The notes under the pieces are model-generated. The model saw only the letters and a list, made by a program, of their open reading frames with translations. It did not search any database and was not told the DNA's origin. From the NCBI GenBank assembly GCA_913020495.1, contig CAJWBJ010000015.1:1-52028 (forward strand): DNA of 52,028 nucleotides, in the 5' to 3' direction. A program made the position numbers and the translations under genes. This stretch comes from an uncultured Oleiphilus sp. Lineage in GTDB: Bacteria; Pseudomonadota; Gammaproteobacteria; Pseudomonadales; Oleiphilaceae. Positions 9,491 to 18,105 of the stretch are shown one piece after another (position 1 is the stretch's first letter; each line of letters starts with the position of its first letter).

Positions 9491-10104
9491 AGACGACTTT
9501 ACTTGGTATGTTACTCTCCAGTGCATCCAATTTTGCACTAGCCGATGCTACGGATAAGCCTTTAATTGAACCCGACATTCACCCACAAATTGTGGATGAA
9601 TCTCTGATAGATACCGAGAACTTTGAATTAGGTACCTTTGTAGGTGTGATCTCGATTGAAGATTTTGAATCTTCCCTCATCTATGGAGCCAGACTAGCCT
9701 ATCACTTAAGTGAACATTTCTTTTTTGAAGGTAACGTAGGTTTCGCAGAAGGCGGGGAAACGAGCTTTGAAAAATTAGGCAATGTGCAATTACTTTCCGA
9801 CAGTGAACGTGATTACAACTATTACAATATTGGGCTAGGTTTGAATTTACCAGGACAATTATTTACACCTGGAGGCTACACGTTTAATACAAATTTTTAT
9901 TTGGTCGGCGGATTGGGTGCAACGGAATTTGCAGATGATAACCGTCTTACGGTCAACTTCGGGGCGGGTTATCAGGTGTTGCTTAATGATTGGTTGTCGT
10001 TGCATGTTACGGTTCGGGAACATGTTTATAAAATCGACTTATTAGGTGAAGAAAAAAATAGCTTTAATACCGAAGTAACGTCGGGGCTATCGGTCTTCTT
10101 TTAA
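9460..10104 (+). CDS. Outer-membrane beta-barrel protein
   Basis: Protein of 214 residues overlapping the previous gene by 31 bases. The ATG at 9460 is kept because it gives a signal peptide with charged n-region (TQRILLK), hydrophobic core and ALA/D cleavage site near residue 29; the next ATG (9508) would leave too short a signal. The mature protein has about eight amphipathic strands (FELGTFVGVISIEDF, YHLSEHFFFEGNVGFA, YNIGLGLNLPG, FYLVGGLGATEF) and ends in GLSVFF, typical of barrels recognised by the BAM complex. Likely an eight-stranded barrel paralogous to the SH3-barrel upstream and part of the same operon. The partner could be the TPR lipoproteins downstream. Confidence 0.65.
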   Translation: MENWTQRILLKTTLLGMLLSSASNFALADATDKPLIEPDIHPQIVDESLIDTENFELGTFVGVISIEDFESSLIYGARLAYHLSEHFFFEGNVGFAEGGETSFEKLGNVQLLSDSERDYNYYNIGLGLNLPGQLFTPGGYTFNTNFYLVGGLGATEFADDNRLTVNFGAGYQVLLNDWLSLHVTVREHVYKIDLLGEEKNSFNTEVTSGLSVFF

Positions 10105-10187
10105 TACGACTAACGATTAAAACTTATGTGGCGAAAAACTTTCGAGTATGACGCGCACAAAATATTGATAAATTCAGGAAAAATAAA

Positions 10188-10685
10188 ATGAAACAAGTAC
10201 TAAAGTTTTGGACAATTTCAGTTCTATTAATTAGTTGGGCTTTTACCACTCAAGCGACTCCTCTAAAGGGCGCTGCGTCAGACTTTACTTTAAAAAGCAA
10301 TCAGGGTAAAAATTTACGCTTAGAAGATTTTCGAGGCCAAGTCGTTATGCTGAATTTTTGGGCTTCGTGGTGCGGCCCGTGTCGACAGGAAATGCCTTTA
10401 ATGGATGAAATTTATAAAAAGTATAGCGATTTGGGTTTTACTATTTTGGCAGTCAACGTCGATGAAGATACCGCAGATGCTGACCGGTTTTTAAAAGCTG
10501 TACCCGTTAGTTTTCCTGTCTTATATGATAGCGACAGTAAAATAAGTGAGTTATATAACGTGGATGCAATGCCAACGACCGTCATGATTGACCGTGATGG
10601 GAATAAACGTTTCCTTCACCGTGGTTATCAATCAGGTTATGAAGAAGACTACAAAAAACAAGTTAAGCAGTTGATCAGGGAATAG
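10188..10685 (+). CDS. TlpA-family periplasmic thioredoxin
   Basis: Protein of 165 residues: signal peptide 1-24 (cleavage near TQATP), then a thioredoxin fold of the TlpA/ResA type. The active site is WCGPC at 61-65 in the context NFWASWCGPCRQEMP, and the cis-proline loop is DAMPTTVMIDRDG. Ribosome site AGGAA about 8 bases before ATG 10188. Such proteins reduce disulfides in the periplasm, often to keep CxxCH cysteines of apocytochromes reduced or to service one partner. Here it sits between outer-membrane barrels and the DUF4266/DUF3570 pair, which usually travel with a thioredoxin of this kind. The Cys-rich end of the DUF4266 protein is an obvious candidate substrate, though this is inference. 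Confidence 0.85.
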   Translation: MKQVLKFWTISVLLISWAFTTQATPLKGAASDFTLKSNQGKNLRLEDFRGQVVMLNFWASWCGPCRQEMPLMDEIYKKYSDLGFTILAVNVDEDTADADRFLKAVPVSFPVLYDSDSKISELYNVDAMPTTVMIDRDGNKRFLHRGYQSGYEEDYKKQVKQLIRE

Positions 10686-10708
10686 GCCTAAATCAGAGAG
10701 CATATTGA

Positions 10709-10939
10709 ATGAAACTTTACCTATTAATGACTATTTTGCTTAGCAGCCTATTTAGTTTATCCGGTTGTGCTGATCTAAAGCCATGGGTGAAACCGTATGA
10801 ACGAAATAATCTGGCTGACCCTATCATGAGTCTTGGTCGTCACGGTGTAGCAGGGAGCTACGTTCATCATGTATATCAAGCTCGCGAAAGTGCAAGAGGT
10901 GCAGAAGGTGGCGCTGGGGGTGGTTGTGGCTGTAATTAA
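10709..10939 (+). CDS. DUF4266 small lipoprotein
   Basis: Protein of 76 residues. Signal peptide with lipobox LSGC (Cys19). The mature part has the DUF4266 signature: KPWVKPYERNNLADPIM, then HHVYQARESARGAEGG and a glycine/cysteine tail GGCGCN. In this family the tail with CGC at the extreme C-terminus is nearly invariant; it could bind a metal or form a disulfide. DUF4266 genes are commonly found next to DUF3570, a TlpA-like thioredoxin and ApbE, all of which occur in this locus. The end of the gene overlaps the start of the DUF3570 gene. Biochemical role is not known. Confidence 0.85.
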   Translation: MKLYLLMTILLSSLFSLSGCADLKPWVKPYERNNLADPIMSLGRHGVAGSYVHHVYQARESARGAEGGAGGGCGCN

Positions 10940-12101
10940 ATTCACTTCACAGGCTTTTTTTAAAACAATTTTTAAATTGTTAATTACTGTGAATTTTCTG
11001 ACGCACAGCTTCAATTCATTAGCGGGTACATTACCAGTAGATACCGTTGACTCCCTATATCACAGGTATGAAGGGGGCGGCATGACGATAGACGGACCAT
11101 TTATTCTGGTACGGAAAAGTGTTGGGAATCAGTTTTCACTGTCGGGTCATTATTATGTTGATTCGGTATCAGCAGCCTCTGTGGATGTGCTTGCAACAGC
11201 GTCAGCTTATACAGAAGAGCGTACTGAGGTCAGTGCAGGTGTAGATTATTTGAATGAAAAAACACTAATGAGCTTTAAGTATACCAATAGTGAAGAGAAT
11301 GACTTCACAGCTAACTCAGCCTTCTTTTCTGTTAGTCAGGACTTTTTTGGAGACCTAACAAATTTTACGCTTGGTTATGCTCGTGGCTGGGATGATGTCG
11401 GTCAATTAGGTAAAAGTGAAACTGAGGATGCTGACCGTCATATTTACCAAGTTGGTATGACGCAGGTGTTAACAAAAAACGCATTAATAGGCGTCAACTT
11501 AGAAACCATTACCGATGAAGGCTTTTTGCAAAACCCTTATCGACAAGTTCGTTTTATAGACCCAGGCAATACAGCACGTGGATATAGTTATCAATTAGAG
11601 AGTTACCCGGAAACACGCACGAGCACGGCAATGGCTTTTCGAGGTTTATATTATTTGCCATACCGTGCATCTATCAAAGGTGAATACCGTTATTTTAACG
11701 ATAGCTGGGGCATTGAGTCACATACCTATGACCTACTTTATGTCCACCCGTTAGATGACCAATGGATTGTTGAAGGAAAATTTAGGTATTACTCACAAAC
11801 CCAAGCAGATTTTTACCAAGACCTATTTCCATTTAAGGATTCACAGACTCATCTTGCAAGAGATAAGGAATTGAGTAATTTTTCGGGAACAACATTTGGT
11901 GCGGGCATAAGTTATGAGTTAGGTCAGGGGGCTATTACACATATTGATCGTTTGAAGTTCACATTACTTTTGGATTACATACAATTTGAGTACGACAACT
12001 TTAGAGATGTTGTCGCAGGAGAAGGGCTAGCTGTTGGGACAGAGCCTTTGTATGAATTTGATGCCTGGGTGACACGTGCATCCATTACCTTAGAATATTA
12101 A
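10920..12101 (+). CDS. DUF3570 outer-membrane protein
   Basis: About 393 residues from GTG 10920, chosen because AAGGTG lies 9 bases upstream; GTG 10926 and ATG 10869 are also in frame, but the ATG would overlap DUF4266 by 71 bases and spoil the signal peptide. The chosen start gives a signal peptide ending near NSLAG. The mature protein shows the DUF3570 hallmarks: YHRYEGGGMTIDGPFILVRK, GHYYVDSVSAASVDV, YTEERTE, YTNSEENDFTA and the FFGDLTNFTLGYARGWDDVG strand. Alternating strands throughout and a final aromatic residue (LEY) fit an outer-membrane barrel. It is translationally coupled to DUF4266. The pair is often linked to ApbE, suggesting a role in extracytoplasmic flavin-dependent redox chemistry, but no function has been established that I know of. 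Confidence 0.85.
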   Translation: MVVAVIKFTSQAFFKTIFKLLITVNFLTHSFNSLAGTLPVDTVDSLYHRYEGGGMTIDGPFILVRKSVGNQFSLSGHYYVDSVSAASVDVLATASAYTEERTEVSAGVDYLNEKTLMSFKYTNSEENDFTANSAFFSVSQDFFGDLTNFTLGYARGWDDVGQLGKSETEDADRHIYQVGMTQVLTKNALIGVNLETITDEGFLQNPYRQVRFIDPGNTARGYSYQLESYPETRTSTAMAFRGLYYLPYRASIKGEYRYFNDSWGIESHTYDLLYVHPLDDQWIVEGKFRYYSQTQADFYQDLFPFKDSQTHLARDKELSNFSGTTFGAGISYELGQGAITHIDRLKFTLLLDYIQFEYDNFRDVVAGEGLAVGTEPLYEFDAWVTRASITLEY

Positions 12102-12127
12102 AACCATATTAATGAAAAGGCACTAAC

Positions 12128-12694
12128 ATGAAAGTTTTTGCGATACATAAACAAGCACGATATTTAATACTGTTGATGACTATTTTTATTTCTTTGCTGG
12201 CTTCCGTTTATACTCAAGCCGAGCAGGTTGACCCCTTGTTAGATGAGTCTATTCCAGTAGCCTTGAGTGTCGAAGAACTTAAGAAAAAAGTGATCAAACT
12301 CAATCGGGATTTATTCATACTGGAGGAGGATTTACTTTTTCCCGCGAACACTCAAATTGCTGTGTTTGTAAGCTTGGAAACCGGGAAGTTTCTTAACCTC
12401 GATAGCATTAAATTAAAAATTGACGGAAATATCGTCGCCGCTCATTTATATACAGAACGCCAATTAAAATCACTGAAACGCGGTGGAATGCAGCGCTTAT
12501 ATATTGGCAATTTAAAAACCGGTGATCACGAAATCACTGCTTTTATCGAAGGAATAGGCCCAGAAAAGAAACCTTATAAACATGCTGCCACCATGACTAT
12601 GACCAAAGATACGGACATTAAATCTTTTGAAGTCAGGATCACTGATCAATCATCAAGCTTTGAGCCAAGCGTAGAAATCGTGGAGTGGAATTAA
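12128..12694 (+). CDS. Periplasmic hypothetical protein, envelope-operon member
   Basis: Protein of 188 residues with an N-terminal signal or membrane anchor (hydrophobic 12-30, ending near YTQAEQ). Residues 55-75 (ELKKKVIKLNRDLFILEEDLLF) are likely a short coiled coil, followed by a compact beta-rich domain (TQIAVFVSLETGKFLNLD, then KLKIDGN, then LYIGNLKTGDHEITAFIEGIG), reminiscent of an immunoglobulin-like or PEGA-like sandwich. No catalytic motif is seen. The ribosome site AAGG precedes ATG 12128. Its stop codon overlaps the ATG of the following TPR gene by one base, tying it to that operon. Proteins of this layout beside TPR genes are sometimes misnamed AraC regulators; nothing here resembles a DNA-binding domain. 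Confidence 0.6.
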   Translation: MKVFAIHKQARYLILLMTIFISLLASVYTQAEQVDPLLDESIPVALSVEELKKKVIKLNRDLFILEEDLLFPANTQIAVFVSLETGKFLNLDSIKLKIDGNIVAAHLYTERQLKSLKRGGMQRLYIGNLKTGDHEITAFIEGIGPEKKPYKHAATMTMTKDTDIKSFEVRITDQSSSFEPSVEIVEWN

Positions 12695-14676
12695 TGCGCA
12701 AGTTTTTCTGCCATTTAACGCTGACATTATCAACTATGTTGTTAACAAGTGATTTGTATGCATCTCAGGAAAGCCTGCCGACAAGAGTTCATGATTTAAA
12801 ATATGGCACCGTGCTATATGAATATTTTCAAGGACATGCTTTTGAAGCATTAAGTGCATTAAATGTAGCAAAATTAAGAGGCGGTATTACAGGTCATGGT
12901 GAACACCCAACTTTGGTTGAAGGAGGGTTAATGCTGGCTTATGGGATGACCCATGAGGCAAAACTTGTTTTTGAATCTTTACTTGAAAATACAGAATTAA
13001 ACGAGGTGGTAGTTTCTCTTAGTGATCGAAATCAAGCTTGGTTTTATTTAGGAAAGGTTTTACTGCTTGAACAGGATTTAAAAGGCTCATTTGATTCACT
13101 GAAGCGTGTTAATGGCATACGACTCAAAGATGATAAACCGGACTTATTTCATGAGTGGCTGTACCTTAAAGGTCAGTTAGCGCAAAAAATTTCACAGGAT
13201 AGTGAGACGCTCTCAGATCAAATTAAGGCATTGCCAATCGGTAGTGTTTGGCAATCATATTTACGTTATAACCATGCTTTACTTGCGTTAAACAATCAGG
13301 AACATGACATTGCAATTAATGAGTTTCAGTCATTAATTGACGACATAAATAAACATCTAATAAATCAAAATAATGAAGCTGAAATAATTGCGCTTAAAGA
13401 GCAATGTTTATTAAGTTTAGGCCAGCTTTATCTTCATCAAAATAAAGAACCCTTAGCTATTAAGGCGTTTAAAAAAATTAGGAAAGATAGTGTTTTTTCA
13501 GACCAGGCGTTATTTGCATATTCGGTCGCAGCGTCGAATCTAGAAGAATATGGTCTTGCGCTTCAAGCACTCAATACTTTAAAAGAACGTCCCCTTTTTA
13601 CACCATGGTTACAACAAGTCCCTTATGCTTTAGCTTATTTATATGAACAGCTAGAAGAGCCAAAATTAGCCTTTGAAGCTTACCGAGCGGCAGCAGAACA
13701 CTATGAAAATCTCGCTCAACAACTTGTGCAGGATAATACTAAAATAAATGAACAAAAAATTCTTCAAGCGTTAAGTCTAAGAGAAAAATCAATTGCACAA
13801 GATTTAATGAGAACTGATAAAACGCCTCTGGCATTAGGTCGGGAACGTGTTTCAAATGATGCTTACGGATACTTGCAAGTTGACCCTAAAGATTTTAACT
13901 ACGCAACATTGTTATCAACCGAGCCTTTTCAGCTTAGCTTGCGAGACTTACATGAACTTTATAAATTACAGTTTTCTTTATCTCGCTGGGAGCAGCAACT
14001 TAACTCATTTGATTCAATGGTGGCTACTCGTTCACAATTACGTGATAAAAGGATTCAAGAAACCGTTTTCGCAATTGAGGCGCAAAAAGCTGAACTATGG
14101 ATTGCGCAAGAACAATCAATATCATCTAGAGTTGAACAAGAAATCAAAAGCAATAATGTAAATTTCTTTATGGATGAAGAGCAGCGTGAATATCAAACTA
14201 TTATTGAAGGTATGGTGGTTAATTTAGAAGCACTACCTGAAGGCGATAAAAAAACAGTCTATGCAAAAAAAATAGGTCGAATTAAAGCATATTTTTCCTG
14301 GTGGGTTGATGACAGTTATATCGTAAATCGCTGGGCAGTACAAAAACAGCTCAGGGGGCTTTCACGAGAAGTAAAAAATTTCAAGCAACATCATTCAAAA
14401 TTAATGCAACAGATCAATTCTGATGCTGTAAATGAAAGGTTGGCAGAACGTATTGAAAATGGGCGAAACCAACTTTCCATATTAAAAGTTGAGCTAGAGA
14501 AAAATCTTGAAAATGCACGCGCGAACCTAGTACTGCTAGTAAAAGAAGAGTTGGACCGACAAAGTAGTGAAACTCAGGGTTATTTACTAGCAGCAAGAGA
14601 AGCGCAAGCAAGATTAGCTGATGCGCTTTATCTCACTCAGCCTCCTGAAATATCAAGTGTTAAGGAGGAACAATAG
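12694..14676 (+). CDS. Exported TPR/coiled-coil protein
   Basis: Protein of 660 residues from ATG 12694 (GGAG 8 bases upstream; stop/start overlap TAATG with the previous gene). Signal peptide about 1-24 (TSDLYAS). Residues 30-370 hold helical TPR-type repeats (NQAWFYLGKVLLLEQDLKGS, QDNKEPLAIKAFKKI-like segment, SDQALFAYSVAASNLEEYGL). From about 430 to the end the sequence is rich in Glu, Gln, Lys and Arg and strongly helical, suggesting a long coiled coil. It is probably periplasmic and acts as a scaffold, since TPR domains bind protein partners. The following gene begins on the last base of this stop codon. No enzymatic residues are seen. Confidence 0.65.
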   Translation: MRKFFCHLTLTLSTMLLTSDLYASQESLPTRVHDLKYGTVLYEYFQGHAFEALSALNVAKLRGGITGHGEHPTLVEGGLMLAYGMTHEAKLVFESLLENTELNEVVVSLSDRNQAWFYLGKVLLLEQDLKGSFDSLKRVNGIRLKDDKPDLFHEWLYLKGQLAQKISQDSETLSDQIKALPIGSVWQSYLRYNHALLALNNQEHDIAINEFQSLIDDINKHLINQNNEAEIIALKEQCLLSLGQLYLHQNKEPLAIKAFKKIRKDSVFSDQALFAYSVAASNLEEYGLALQALNTLKERPLFTPWLQQVPYALAYLYEQLEEPKLAFEAYRAAAEHYENLAQQLVQDNTKINEQKILQALSLREKSIAQDLMRTDKTPLALGRERVSNDAYGYLQVDPKDFNYATLLSTEPFQLSLRDLHELYKLQFSLSRWEQQLNSFDSMVATRSQLRDKRIQETVFAIEAQKAELWIAQEQSISSRVEQEIKSNNVNFFMDEEQREYQTIIEGMVVNLEALPEGDKKTVYAKKIGRIKAYFSWWVDDSYIVNRWAVQKQLRGLSREVKNFKQHHSKLMQQINSDAVNERLAERIENGRNQLSILKVELEKNLENARANLVLLVKEELDRQSSETQGYLLAAREAQARLADALYLTQPPEISSVKEEQ

Positions 14677-17528
14677 TGATTAAATTTCTCTTCCTCAATC
14701 TATTGGTTTTAAGTTTGAGTGCGTGCCAGTCTTTTATGCCGTTTGAAGAAAATGCCATTGAAAATACCTTAGCTGAATTACAGCCTGCAAGCTTGATTAC
14801 TCGCCCTGAGTCTACTCAATCGCCCAGCGTGAAAAGTGTGATTGAAAGCTACAGCAAGCTACTGCCGTTACTAAATGACCCTGAAACACAAATGCGTGTT
14901 CTCCATCGTCTAGCTGACTTAAAACTAGCGGAAGGTGAACTGTTAATGGCGGAGCAAGCTATTGATGAGCTTGATATCGCTATTTCAGCCTATAACGCTT
15001 TGCTGCTTAAATACCCAAACAGCCCAGACAATGACCACGTATACTATCAGTTAGCAAAGACTCATGACCTAAAAGGAAATAGCGCTGCTTACTTGTCTAC
15101 CTTGAATTTACTCGTGAAAGAACACCCGCACTCCACTTTAATCACTGAAGTACAATTCCGCCGAGGTGAGTTGTTATTTACTAAAAATGATTATGAAGGA
15201 GCGCTTGCTGCATTTAATGCTGTTATCCGTATGGGCCTAAATACCTATTTGGTTAATGCACACTATATGGCTGGTTGGAGTCAGTTTAAATTAAGTCGTT
15301 ATGCGCCTGCACTTATTTCTTTTACCTCTGTGTTAGATATCGTGTTGCCTAATGATTATCAGGTAGACTTTGTTGATGAGAAACATCACACCATGGTTGA
15401 GGATTTGCTTCGTGTTATGGGGTTATCTCTATCTTATATGGATAAAGCAAAGAGTCTTGAGCAACTCTTTGCAGCTATAGGAACCAAACCTTATGAAATT
15501 CTTGTTTATGATCGGTATAGTGATTTACTGATTAAAAAAGAACAATACTCTGATGCGATTGAGGTGTATCGCAGATTTATAAAAGTCCATCCACAGAGTA
15601 ATTGGTCACCAAGATACCAAATCAATATCATTGATACTCTTAAATTGGCGGGCTTTAAAAGTGATATCTATGTTGAAAAGCTCCGTTTTATCGATTCGTA
15701 TGGTAAAGGAACTAATTATTGGGAAAGTCACCAACCTAAAGAATTGTTTTTCATTAAAGAACAGCTAGAAAGACTTTTACCGGAAATTGCAAACTTTCAT
15801 TACGTAAAAGCCCAGCGGGCATCGAAAGCTAGCAAGAAAAAAGCCGCTCATGAGAATTTCAGTCTTGCTAGCCGTTTTTATTCATCATTTGTAGATACTT
15901 TTCCACAGCACGCAGATGCTGCCAATAGTTTATTTTTGCTTGGAGAAAGCCATCTTCAACTTAGTCATTGGGTTTTAGCAATTGAGAGTTTTAATCGAGC
16001 CGCTTATGACTTTAAAACCTTCGAAAATGCCGCTGAGGCAGGTTATGCATCAATTCTCACCTATATTGAATATTCTAAATCTTGGCCTGTTACTAAAGAT
16101 GAACCGTCACTAGGTAAAGTGGCATTATTGAAATTAGAACAACAGCTAAACAGGCTTCGATTTGTTGCAGGACACTCACAAGATAAACGAGCAATAGAAG
16201 TGTTGTTTGTTGCGACTACGATAGATTTTGACGCGAAAAGTTATAATGAAGCTATTGTCCACGCTCAACAACTATTGGATTGGGCGCAGGAAGTTGATGA
16301 AAATAATGAGTTGAAAAACGAACATAAGCCAAACAAAACAACACTCCTTGAATCACGCTTAATCAAAGCACATAGTTTATATGCCCTTCATAAATATCAA
16401 CTTGCAGAGCAAGCTTATACGGCTGTTTTAGAATTAATGCCTATTAAAGACAAGCGGCACTTAAGTATTGTCGAAAACCTAGCCGCCAGCGTCTTTAAAC
16501 AAGCAGAAGCTATGTTGGCTAATGGGAAAAAGGAAATAGCCATCAGTGAGTTCTTACGTGTTGGTCAGGTTGCACCAAACTCTAGCTTACGTGCCAGTGC
16601 TGAATATGATGCTGCCAGTCTTTTACTGGAATTGAAGAAATGGCCTCAAATGATTGAAGTGCTTACTTCATTTCGTCACCGTTACCCACAACATATATTG
16701 AAGGATACCTTACCCGCTAAATTAGCCTTAGCTTACCGTGAAACAAAGCAGTGGGAGTACGCTGCTAGTGAACTAAAGACAATGTACCGCTTAGCTAAAC
16801 CCGGGGATGAAAAACAAAACACGTTGTACATCATTGCTGAACTATATGACAAAGCTGAAAATAAAGATCAGGCGTTATTAAGTTATCGTAAATATGCGAA
16901 TACCTATCCGCATCCGGCCGAAACTTATATGGAAGCAGCTAATCGCTTGGCGATACTTTACCAACAGACTGATAAGCCTCTTAAACGAAGATTTTGGTTA
17001 GCCAAACAAATGAAAACTGTCGATAGGGCACCCAAAGAGGCAGATGACCGAATGCGCTATTTAGCTGCTAGTGCGTCTGCTGTATTAGCAAACGATGCAT
17101 TTATACAATACAAGGCAATAAAACTTAAATTGCCTTTGAATATTACAATGATCAAAAAGACCAAAGCACTTCAGAATGCAATGAAGGCATACCAGAAAAC
17201 AGCAACCTATGGCGTTTCCGAATTTTCAACGCAAGCAGGTTTTAGAATGGCTGATATCTATGCTCAGCTAAGTGTTGACTTAATGGATTCAGATCGACCT
17301 GAAGGACTCAATGAACTGGAGTTAGAGCAATATGAAATTTTATTAGAAGAACAGGCCTTCCCCTTCGAAGACAGCGCAATAGATATTCACGCTCAAAATG
17401 TTAGTCGAAGCTGGGTAGGCATTTATGATGATTGGGTGAAAAACAGCTTCAAAGAACTAAAAGTACTACTACCCGGAAGGTATGACAAAAATGAGATTTT
17501 GCAGGGGGCAGTATATGAGCTTTATTAA
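14676..17528 (+). CDS. Large TPR-repeat lipoprotein
   Basis: Protein of 950 residues starting at GTG 14676, with AGGAGGA about 7 bases upstream; the start shares its first base with the preceding stop codon. Lipobox LSAC (Cys17). The rest is almost entirely TPR-like helices of the outer-membrane-lipoprotein type (YNALLLKYPNSPDNDHVYYQ, KEHPHSTLITEVQFRRGEL, YNALLL and RFIKVHPQSNWSPRYQIN, FVDTFPQHADAANSLFLLGE). The repeated 'P.S...A.Y.LG' spacing is like that of YbgF, BamD and GltE/AglT-type proteins. Its length far exceeds BamD (about 250). Expected location is the inner face of the outer membrane, as a scaffold for the barrels encoded upstream. The assignment to a gliding-type complex is inference. 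Confidence 0.7.
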   Translation: MIKFLFLNLLVLSLSACQSFMPFEENAIENTLAELQPASLITRPESTQSPSVKSVIESYSKLLPLLNDPETQMRVLHRLADLKLAEGELLMAEQAIDELDIAISAYNALLLKYPNSPDNDHVYYQLAKTHDLKGNSAAYLSTLNLLVKEHPHSTLITEVQFRRGELLFTKNDYEGALAAFNAVIRMGLNTYLVNAHYMAGWSQFKLSRYAPALISFTSVLDIVLPNDYQVDFVDEKHHTMVEDLLRVMGLSLSYMDKAKSLEQLFAAIGTKPYEILVYDRYSDLLIKKEQYSDAIEVYRRFIKVHPQSNWSPRYQINIIDTLKLAGFKSDIYVEKLRFIDSYGKGTNYWESHQPKELFFIKEQLERLLPEIANFHYVKAQRASKASKKKAAHENFSLASRFYSSFVDTFPQHADAANSLFLLGESHLQLSHWVLAIESFNRAAYDFKTFENAAEAGYASILTYIEYSKSWPVTKDEPSLGKVALLKLEQQLNRLRFVAGHSQDKRAIEVLFVATTIDFDAKSYNEAIVHAQQLLDWAQEVDENNELKNEHKPNKTTLLESRLIKAHSLYALHKYQLAEQAYTAVLELMPIKDKRHLSIVENLAASVFKQAEAMLANGKKEIAISEFLRVGQVAPNSSLRASAEYDAASLLLELKKWPQMIEVLTSFRHRYPQHILKDTLPAKLALAYRETKQWEYAASELKTMYRLAKPGDEKQNTLYIIAELYDKAENKDQALLSYRKYANTYPHPAETYMEAANRLAILYQQTDKPLKRRFWLAKQMKTVDRAPKEADDRMRYLAASASAVLANDAFIQYKAIKLKLPLNITMIKKTKALQNAMKAYQKTATYGVSEFSTQAGFRMADIYAQLSVDLMDSDRPEGLNELELEQYEILLEEQAFPFEDSAIDIHAQNVSRSWVGIYDDWVKNSFKELKVLLPGRYDKNEILQGAVYELY

Positions 17529-18105
17529 AACTTCACACCGTATAGTCATCATGCTCTTGTTATTAGTTATGACCGCGTGTGCTAGTTTTGAAAAGACTAA
17601 ACAAACAACTGATACACCAATAGGTGTTAATACTGAAATTCAGCATCGTTTCGAACGTGCTTTGAATCATCAGAAACAAGGCGAATATGACCAAGCCAAA
17701 ATTTTATATCAGAGCATCATTTCTCAAGAGCAAAGCTATATAAGCCCGGTCATAAATCTGGGAGTTATCGCAATTAAACAGGCTCAATTTGAAGAAGCCA
17801 AAAGCTATTTTAAAACTTTGATTGGTTTGAATAAAGTGCACCCGCTCGCGTTAAATTATTTAGGCTTAATAGCACGAGAAGCAGGCGATTTCGACCAGGC
17901 TGAAGCCTATTATCGACAGATATTGGAGGTTGATCCGAATGACCTTAATGCAATACGAAATCTTGGAATACTACTTGATTTGTATAGAGGCCGGCTCGAA
18001 GATGCCTTAGCATTATACGAACAATATCAAGGATTACTTGCTGAGCCTGACCCTAAAATAAAAGACTGGATATTCGACACAAAAAACCGACTAAAGGCAA
18101 AATGA
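17515..18105 (+). CDS. Small TPR lipoprotein
   Basis: Protein of 196 residues. ATG 17515 is chosen because it gives a clean lipoprotein signal (SHRIVIMLLLLVMTAC, lipobox MTAC with Cys near 22) and has GGGGG a few bases upstream; it overlaps the previous gene by 14 bases. Three to four canonical TPRs follow, e.g. ALNHQKQGEYDQAKILYQSI, AIKQAQFEEAKSYFKTLIGL, LNYLGLIAREAGDFDQAEAY and YRQILEVDPNDLNAIRNLGI. It resembles PilW/PilF-like pilotin lipoproteins in fold, but the neighbourhood has no pilus genes. Third TPR protein of the operon; its stop overlaps the next start by four bases (ATGA). Confidence 0.7.
   Translation: MSFIKTSHRIVIMLLLLVMTACASFEKTKQTTDTPIGVNTEIQHRFERALNHQKQGEYDQAKILYQSIISQEQSYISPVINLGVIAIKQAQFEEAKSYFKTLIGLNKVHPLALNYLGLIAREAGDFDQAEAYYRQILEVDPNDLNAIRNLGILLDLYRGRLEDALALYEQYQGLLAEPDPKIKDWIFDTKNRLKAK

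Noticed and set aside
12128-12694. AraC-type regulator
   Set aside because: Signal peptide and beta-rich mature part with no helix-turn-helix; it is a periplasmic protein.
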